A stretch of DNA of 64,000 nt from Capsicum annuum. Its lineage: Eukaryota; Streptophyta; Magnoliopsida; Solanales; Solanaceae. The notes under the pieces were generated by a model. The model did no database searches and was not told the DNA's origin. It worked only from the letters and a program-made list of their open reading frames with translations. The stretch's first letter is position 1; each line of letters begins with the position of its first letter. A program made the position numbers and the translations under genes. Below are positions 57,360-64,000 of this stretch, piece after piece. The stretch covers positions 16,766,417 through 16,830,416 of the forward strand of contig NC_061121.1 of NCBI RefSeq assembly GCF_002878395.1, written 5' to 3'.

Positions 57360-58525
57360 TGTGTATATATGTATGTACATGCATGTGTGTATATATTTGT
57401 GTTTCACCAATATCTTACTACATTCGTTTCATATTACTTGACTTTTGTTGACATGACACAACCTTTAAGAAAATTTTATTAGAGGTATATTTTACTGAAT
57501 TAACCTTATTAATGATACTTTGAAACTTTAAATTTATCTATACTACTCTATTATGAAGTTATTTAATACTAAGGGTAGAAAAAATGTAATGCAATTCTCT
57601 TAATTTCATAAATTGGACAAGTAAATTAAAACAATTGTTTCCACTATGAGGATCAAGTAATAAGAAACAATATTATCTATTCTCTATATAAATAAATGAG
57701 TTGTGATTGTCATTTAATAGAGTATTACATAAATTATAATTTATCTAAATAAATATAATTTTTAAAATCCGGCTTATGTTTATTCTTTATTTTGTATTTC
57801 CTACATGAAATATATTTGTAAAATTAATATTACTTATTATTTTCACTTGTAAAATAAATATTAGATTTTGATTATTATTAATAAAACTAACTTCCTTGTT
57901 ATGCTAATTTACTTCATTCTAGATTATTATTAGCTTATATACTTTATTAGTACTTCTCATTTTTTTGCCAAGAAGATAATGTTTATGTTTTTAAGAAAAA
58001 AATGTTATATGAATTTTAAAAAATAAAAATATGAAAATTTTAAAGAAGTAAAAAAAAAAAAGTTAATGATGAAAGGGTATAATATGTATTTTAAAAATTT
58101 AATTAGGATAAAGGGAGGGATTATGACTATGTTTCAAAGTTGAGGGGAGACTTTGATTTTTAAAGTAACGTTGGGGAGGGAAAATGCTTTTTCACCCCAA
58201 TACCTTTTATACAAAATACAGATTTATGCATAAAATTCATTAAAATTATACTTATTTTGTCCATAAATACTTTTATATTTTTCACTTGACACATATCCTT
58301 AAGAAACAATAAATTAAGAGGTGATTTTACTATATCACTCTTCAAAGATAATAATATTTTAATTTTAAAAAGTGCAATGAACGATATGTTGTATTTAATA
58401 TCAAGGGTAAAATGGTAAAAATAGGTAAATTATCAAATGATTTTATAAATTGAACAAGTATTGTTGAACATCTCAAAATAAAAAAGTAAATTAATAAAGA
58501 TGGATGGAGGAAGTAATTTATAGTA
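57360..58525. other. Intergenic AT-rich DNA
   Basis: No gene. Possible degenerate MITE around 57415-57670 (CATATTACTTGACTTT and GGATCAAGTAATAAG as loosely inverted ends). Confidence 0.45.
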
Positions 58526-58770
58526 CTCTCTGTCTCATTTTGTGTGATACCATTTGATTTGACAAGGTGTTCAAGAATAAAGGAAGATTTTTATAACTTA
58601 TGGTCTGAAACAATCGTTCGATATTGTGTGACTAAATATTACTTATTTCATCAAAGCAGAAAGAGAATTTTAAAGTTAAAAGTATTTCTAATTATAGCAA
58701 AGAAATATTCATTTTAAAATGGACTAAAAAAAGAAAAAAGTGGCACCTAAAATGAGACGAGACGAAGGAG
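58526..58770. mobile_element. Stowaway-type MITE
   Basis: Left CTCTCTGTCTCATTTTGTGTG; right CACCTAAAATGAGACGAGACGAAGGAG. TA flanks at 58524-58525 and 58771-58772. About 245 bp. Confidence 0.8.
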
Positions 58771-58772
58771 TA

Positions 58773-59425
58773 ATAGATATGAACCTACAAACTTTAAAAT
58801 ATAATGTGTTTAACACTATTCACCTTCAAATTTATACCCATAAAACTAAAATCCACAATCCGGCTTTATGTATTAACAAAACCAACTATAAACATATTAA
58901 CTATAAATATTTGATTAAACTCTATTATAATTCAGAAAAAAAAAAACCTCAATCATCATTGTATTTTAACTTTGAAGTTTTAGGAATCTATTAACTTCAA
59001 ATCCTTAATTTGCCTCCGCACACAATGCTACTATCTGAAAGTATTTTATCCTCAATACTAGTTTTCTTTTCACGGAACGATCTCCATTAATTCCATAGAT
59101 AGTAGCATCGTTCACTCCCTATTCTTTTGAGAGGTTGGTTGCAATGGTAACGTTAGTTGAGCAATCAAAGCAGGTCGAACAGAGTCAGTATTAAGATGAA
59201 GATCATCGGATGGAAAAATGGCTGATGATTTGGGTAGGACTGCAGTTGAGAATCCTTTGTATACATTATATTCATTAGAATTATGTGACATATTATATAC
59301 ATGTAAGAGCTCTCAGAGACTAAAAATAGCTGCACAGAGAAGAATTATATTACCGTGTCCAATATGTTTTTGCATAGTAGACAATGAACATCACCTGAAA
59401 TCGGTTCACATCAACCATACGAATG
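58773..59425. other. Intergenic DNA, includes the 3' flank of the next gene
   Basis: No independent gene is supported. It lies downstream of the minus-strand exons ending at 59426, so part is that gene's 3' UTR. Confidence 0.5.
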
Positions 59426-59761
59426 TTACATCAAGTTCTCTTGGTCTTCAAGTGAGCGCTTGCGTGCCCTTAAGTTTAACTTGAGGCTTTCGGGCAAAGG
59501 AGGTGTTCTGCCTCGACGAAATAACACTGCAAGTGCTCTCATCTTCCGGCATAGATCAAATACCTACAGAAGAGTCGAATTGCAATTAGGATGACTGGAA
59601 AATAACTCATTCCTGAAAGTAGCTTTGTAGTTTTTCTCTTACTGATGAAGCTTCTATCTCTGCAATGCCTTCACAGCCTTGACCACCTCCCTGAAGCAAG
59701 TCGCAGTATTTTGCAGCCTCATTTTCATCCTCAAATACCTTCATCAATTTGATAAATTTTG
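59426..59761 (-). CDS. Last two exons of a conserved plant gene, probably DUF3110 family
   Basis: The penultimate exon (about 59761-59643) reads KFIKLMKVFEDENEAAKYC, DLLQGGGQGCEGIAEIEASS and ends at a GTAAGAG donor. A 79-bp intron with a TAG acceptor follows. The last exon (59563-59426) reads VFDLCRKMRALAVLF, RRGRTPPLPESLKLNL, RARKRSLEDQENLM, then TAA. The phases join exactly. The 'VFEDExxAxxYCxLLxxGGQGCEG' pattern and Arg-rich end resemble plant plastid-related DUF3110 proteins of unknown function. The upstream acceptor (TTAAG) is weak, and I could not find further 5' exons in the DNA to the right, which is occupied by foldback elements. It may be a truncated gene. Confidence 0.65.
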
Positions 59762-59889
59762 CTTAATCTAGTTTTCAGGTGACAAAGAAATTCTGAATAT
59801 GTCTAACTTCATTTGACCTTAGCCAAAAGATTGAAAAAGGTAAATCACCTACTTTATCTATGAATGAAATCACAGTATGTCACTCTTCT

Positions 59890-60012
59890 AGCCTATGTTG
59901 ATCGGACTCTTCGACAATGCCAGCAAGTGCGTGTTGGATTCTCCAGAAGTAGTGTATTTTTGGATAATCCAACCAGGTGCAGCATCGAAAGTGAAGAGTC
60001 CACGCAACTAAG
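59890..60012. mobile_element. Short foldback repeat (TCGGACTCTTC type)
   Basis: Left GTTGATCGGACTCTTCGAC; right, inverted, GAAGAGTCCACGCAACTAAG. Centre GGATTCTCCAGAAGTAGTGTATTTTTGGATAATCC is itself palindromic. This is a frequent MITE-like repeat in plant genomes, here with diverged arms. Confidence 0.7.
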
Positions 60013-60282
60013 CTTCGAGCCACATAGTCTACCCATAATATGTCTATAAAGTGGTCACTAAAAAGGGCAATAATGTGCTCTCAAACAGTTTAAAAAGAAA
60101 CAGAAAAAAATATAGAACAGGAAAGCTAACAAAATCTATCTGCCGCAAAATGACAAAGCCTTTATTTAGCAAGAATGTCAAATTAATGGAGAATGAGGAC
60201 TAGAGCTGGCAAGAGGATGAAAAAACAAAAATTCTAAAATTTCTGGATAAAGATGCCGAGAACACTTTCTGATCAGGATTCA

Positions 60283-60473
60283 GGGCGGAGTCAAGTAGGA
60301 GCAAGGGGAGGTTCATCTGAACCCCCTTGTGTGAAAAATTATATTATAAATACAAGATTAAAATTATTTTTTATGGATATATAACAGATATTGAATTCCC
60401 TTGGCTTCTCCGTGAGTTTACTTCTTCATTTTTGAACCCCCTTAGTGAATCTTGGCTCCGCCATTGTTTCTAA
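60283..60473. mobile_element. MITE-like foldback element (GGCGGAGCCAAG type)
   Basis: Left GGGCGGAGTCAAGTAGG; right, inverted, CTTGGCTCCGCCATTG. The inner arms pair again (TGAACCCCCTT and its relatives). About 190 bp, non-coding. Confidence 0.65.
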
Positions 60474-61259
60474 TATAACTCAAAGGTGTGATTTGCTTTG
60501 TGGAAAGGTGGAATTTTATAAACCATAGACGAGCTGTCTTCCATTGGGATGGAGTGAGCCCTGGGGAAAGTGAAAGCAATATAACAAGTCTACATAAACG
60601 AATGCATATTCCACCAACAGGACTACTCTCTTCCCATATTCAATCACCAGACCAACAACTTTGACAAATTAAAATCCTCTCTTTCAAAGGTTTCAAATAA
60701 AATCAGCAATTTAAAATAAGTAAAATTTTGTACTAGCAGTATAGAAATATATATAAGTATTTTCCATCTAAAGCTCACAGTGCAACAACCTTCTATTATT
60801 ATGATCTAAAATGTGCTTAGATAAAAGAAACCTAAATCAAATATCATCTTCTGTTTCATCATTTTCTAAATCTTTTTTCAATAGGATGAAAGGAATGCTG
60901 AGTATTGGCATTCTATTCATCAGAGCTGCAACAATATATAGAGCTTTAGCTCTAAGAGGTTGTTACACCATCTATATACTCTTCCTTGCAAAGAAGATAA
61001 GCGTACACACCACATCCATGATCTCCACTAATTTGAAAAAAAAATTAACTTGAACAATGATTTTAGTTAATTCATCTGACAATAGAGTAACTTTGTTGTG
61101 ATATGGTCTAATTCAGAGTTTATATCCCGAATTTAAAAGTAATCTGCATATGCAAAAGATAAAAACAGGAAGACGTATACTAGAATAAGTATTTGAATAT
61201 ATATGCAAACAACTTAAAATGTGTATTAAACTCTTCAGATTGATGATCAGATGGATTAA

Positions 61260-62389
61260 TCCAAAGTTTTGACGCATTCTAAGTATTGCATCGGATGGAT
61301 TAATTCAAAGCATAAAGCTTTAATGCATTCCAAGTATTGCACACTGAATATGAATCTATCAAATAGATGTGAATATATAAAATTTACCTTAAATTTATGT
61401 ACTTGTATAAGTTGCATAACAACAATAAGTTGGTTATTGAAACTTAGAAGGTGAGGTACAATTTGGTCATCGAATTCGCCCTAGAATGTAGAGGATATCC
61501 TCTTGTTTCTGCCAAATAAAATAGATGTACAATTGTAATATCGATTCCATCTATAATTAGCGAATGAGTGTTTATTCTTATTCATCATATTTTTGTTCGA
61601 CGTTCATAAACTTCTTCGAAATTCCACCTATATTGTGCGTTTGTATCTAACTGAAACTGACGATTTCTCCGATCATATCTAAAATATGTTAATATCGATA
61701 ACATAAAAGGTAATACTTAAAAATTAAAGTTGATAGTTTTCTTACCAAATAGTTCAGGCTCATTCACATCAAACTTATTTATCAATTGAGTGAATGATGG
61801 AAATCGAAGATATTCAATGGGAAAAGTAGATCAGATGTTTCAACCACAATTGTTCATTAAGTAAAAGTAAGTCTCAACTTATATTTTGTGGCTCTTAGCT
61901 TTTGATTATTTTTATAGACTATAAAGTTCTCCATAAGATATAAGTTGTGCTCTTTAATCCGTGATTTAAATTGATTCATCACTGTCTTGCCAATATAAGC
62001 TTGTATTTGATCACCCTTCTAACACATCAATTTGAATTAAAAATATTGAAAAACATAGCAAAAACAAATAGATGAATTAGTTACGATCGGATGAATTGCA
62101 TGGAACGGTAATACAAAGAGATGAATAGCGTTAAGATATTTGATTATATGGCTGATGGAACAAAGTGCAACAACTTTTCATCTTGTAGAATCAATTCAAT
62201 TGAGAAAATAACATCACCATTATAACGATTTTTAACTTCCCAAAGACGACTACCAAAACTTTTAAGTTCCATTGCAATTTTGTTATTTTTATATTGTTGA
62301 TGAATATAATTAATAGGAAAGAATGTAGCCTCCTCATTAAGCCAAGTAGCATAATATGAATTAGTCATTTGGCATATTCGGAAAAACAT
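61260..62389 (-). pseudogene. RPA1-like OB-fold pseudogene, left arm
   Basis: Minus strand from the centre outward: an open start (MFFRICQMTNSYY, FGSRLWEVKNRYNGDV, SIELILQDEK, 62389-62144), then GDQIQAYIGKTVMNQFK, SRIKEHNLYLMENFIV (near 62025-61900), KYKLRLTFT followed by a stop, then an ETSDLLFPLN block. The outer part matches the WGEFVDQIV and VMQLI region of the right arm. These are the first and second OB folds of plant replication protein A large-subunit paralogs, which bind single-stranded DNA. Stops and intron-like gaps interrupt it; no zinc-finger C-terminal domain is seen. Confidence 0.75.
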
Positions 62390-62519
62390 GTAGTTAGGTT
62401 AGTTATAAGTTATTACTTTAACATTAAAAAATTAGTTGTAAAAAATGTTTAGAAAACAAATTTAAAGGCATCATCTCCTATTAACTATATTCATCAACAA
62501 TATAACAATAATAAAAATG

Positions 62520-63470
62520 TAGTGGAACTTGAAAATTTTGGCAATTTGTCTATGGGAAGTTAAAGATCGTTATAATGTTGACGCTACTTTCGCAATTAAA
62601 TTGATTCTACAGGATAAAAAGGTATTGTACTTTATTCCATCAGCCATATAATCAAATATCGTAATGCTATTCACCACTTTGTACTATTGTTACATACAAT
62701 TCATTTGATCGTTAATAATCCATATGGTTGTTTTCCACAGTTTTTCTATACTTTAAATTTAATTTGATCTACTTGTAGGGTGATCGAATACAAAATTCTA
62801 TTGGCAATTTAGCGTTGTATCAATTCAAATCAGGAATTAAAGAACATGGTTTATATCTTATGCAGAACTTTATAGTCTGTAAAAATAATTAAAAGTTAAG
62901 AACCATAAAACATAAGTTGAGGCTTACTTTTACTCAACGAACAATTGTGCCCGAAACATCTGATCCACTTCTCCCATTGAATTTCTTTATTTCCGACCAT
63001 TCATAATAAGATTGATGTGAATGAGACTGCACTATTTGGTAAGAAAACTATCATCTTAAATTTTTAAGTATTATCTTTTATGCTATTGATATTAACATCT
63101 ATCATCTTAAATTTTTAAGTATTATCTTTTATGCTATTGATATTAACATATTTTAATATTTTAGATATAATTGGAGAAATCATGTGTTTTAGGCAAATAA
63201 AAGCGCACAATATAGGTGGAAATTTTCGGAAGTTTATGAATGTCGAACTAGAAGATGATGAGTAAGAATTAACATTCATTCGTTGATTATAGATGGAATG
63301 AATATTACAAGATTCTCAATAGTTGTATGTAAATTTTATTTGGCTGAAACAAGAGGATATCCTCTACATTTTGGGGAGAATTCGTTGACCAAATCGTACC
63401 TCACATTCTAAGTTCCGACAACCAACCTGTTGTTGTTGTTATGCAACTTATACAAGCACACAAATTTTAA
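62520..63470 (+). pseudogene. RPA1-like OB-fold pseudogene, right arm
   Basis: Plus strand: SLWEVKDRYN-like start near 62560, KLILQDKK, then (after an intron-like gap) GDRIQNSIGNLALYQFKS and GIKEHGLYLMQNFIVC (62780-62880), RLTFTQRTIVPETSDPLLPL (about 62930), GEIMCFRQIKAHNIGGNF and FMNVELEDDE (63170-63260), and FWGEFVDQIV, SSDNQPVVVVMQLIQAHKF (63375-63470). The domain order is OB-fold A, OB-fold B and linker of RPA1-like proteins. Stops and a 51-bp tandem duplication in the third gap (63048-63149) show it is dead. It is more complete at the distal end than the left arm. Confidence 0.78.
63048..63149. repeat. 51-bp perfect tandem duplication
   Basis: Two identical units (63048-63098 and 63099-63149) beginning CTATCATCTTAAATTTTT. 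Present in the right arm of the palindrome only. Confidence 0.95.
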
Positions 63471-63829
63471 GGTAAATATTATATATTCATATTAATTTAA
63501 CAAAAAATGTTCATTACATCTTACACATAGATTATTTGGCAGATTTATAATCAGTGAGCAATTCTTGGAATGCATCAAAGCTTTGAATTAATCCAACCGA
63601 TCATCAATTTGAAGAGTTTAAAATATGGTAAATATACATTATAAGTCGGTTGCATATATACTCAAATACCATGTCTTACTGTTTTCATCTTTTGTATACG
63701 CAAATTACTTTTAGTTCGGGATATAACTCTGACAGACTGACTCAGACCATATCACAACAAAGTTACTCTGTCTTAGATGAATTAGCTAAAGGCATTGTTA
63801 AAGTTAAAATAAGTTAAGAGCCACAAAAC

Positions 63830-64000
63830 TGTGACACCTCAGCTTATGATCAGAAGTCCGACATCAGAAAAACACATAGAGAGATGTTGGGTACATACGT
63901 AAGCAGACTTTTCACCCTAGTGACGCGTTTTAAAGTCGTGCGGAACTAGGCACAGAGCGGACAATACCTCTAGCAGGCTAGGTCATTACAAATGGTATCA
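63830..64000 (+). mobile_element. Probable LTR start of an element running off the window
   Basis: TGTGACACCTC at 63830 and GGTCATTACA ending at 63990 would be TG..CA ends of a 161-bp LTR or LTR end. It is followed by AATGGTATCA, the first bases of an initiator-Met primer site, at the window edge. The element body lies outside, so the call is tentative. Confidence 0.45.

Larger units (their letters stand above)
59762..61043. other. Region upstream of the truncated gene, no exon recognised
   Basis: Apart from two foldback elements (59890-60012 and 60283-60473), no coding sequence could be recognised on either strand. Upstream exons of the minus-strand gene, if present, are too short or diverged to call by eye. 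Confidence 0.4.
61044..63808. repeat. 2.8-kb imperfect palindrome
   Basis: The left arm (about 61044-62320) and the right arm (about 62472-63808) are inverted copies along their whole length. Matching landmarks: GAGTAACTTTGTTGTGATATGG (61086) against its complement near 63765, AGAGGATATCCTCTTGTTTC against GAAACAAGAGGATATCCTCT, and TGATTATATGGCTGATGGAA against TTCCATCAGCCATATAATCA. The spacer is about 150 bp around 62395. The arms carry many substitutions, so the duplication is old. Both arms encode the same RPA1-like protein, running outward from the centre. Confidence 0.88.

Noticed and set aside
59218..59484. 88-codon plus-strand frame
   Set aside because: It overlaps the well-supported last exon of the minus-strand gene and resembles no family.
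63830..64000. Possible tRNA gene because of GGTATCA-type sequence at the end
   Set aside because: The sequence matches a retroelement primer site after an LTR end and has no tRNA cloverleaf.

Overview
This is plant nuclear DNA, almost certainly from a Solanaceae species such as tomato, potato or a relative. It is AT-rich, has spliced genes with GT-AG introns, carries several Stowaway-type MITEs and a tRNA-derived SINE family, and holds an endogenous pararetrovirus of the kind found in nightshade genomes. No bacterial-type genes, CRISPR arrays or rRNA/tRNA genes were seen.

Only three host genes can be supported. (1) A spliced minus-strand gene (CDS 23418-35526, 11 exons) encodes an ankyrin-repeat protein kinase. 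All splice junctions and reading phases join to 438 residues, and the protein matches the VIK (VH1-interacting kinase) family. (2) A plus-strand ORF (20990-21904) encodes a multi-pass membrane protein of unknown function. (3) The last two exons of a minus-strand gene (59426-59761) end in a conserved, arginine-rich C-terminus, probably of the plant DUF3110 family.

The rest is mostly nested mobile DNA. 1-4.4 kb: AT-rich DNA, a Ty3/gypsy RT scrap, a minisatellite, a Stowaway MITE and (TA)n. 4.4-13.5 kb: a large LTR element without recognisable pol, split by a 2.9-kb solo LTR. 13.6-20.6 kb: a decayed Ty1/copia element (minus strand, TSD AATAC). 23.4-35.5 kb: the VIK gene, whose introns hold a 3.5-kb non-autonomous LTR element, a TRIM, three SINE copies, one RTE/TS-type tail and a Stowaway MITE. 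36.9-42.9 kb: MITEs, a Pack-MULE-like element carrying a glutamate decarboxylase gene fragment, and a candidate Helitron. 43.9-49.1 kb: an RTE-type LINE with a 16-bp TSD, interrupted by a solo LTR of the same family as the element in the VIK intron. 50.1-56.5 kb: two convergent (tail-to-tail) pieces of a solendovirus-like endogenous pararetrovirus. 61.0-63.8 kb: a ~2.8-kb imperfect palindrome, each arm a decayed RPA1-like (OB-fold, ssDNA-binding) pseudogene. 63.8-64.0 kb: the start of another LTR element.

The most unusual structures are the RPA1-like palindrome, the tail-to-tail pararetrovirus, the glutamate decarboxylase capture, and a 274-bp tandem duplication that copies the end of VIK exon 1 into intron 1. 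All viral and transposon ORFs except the pararetroviral coat-protein-like and transactivator-like frames contain stops or frameshifts. I see no evidence of a functional novel system; the structures are best read as genome-evolution products.
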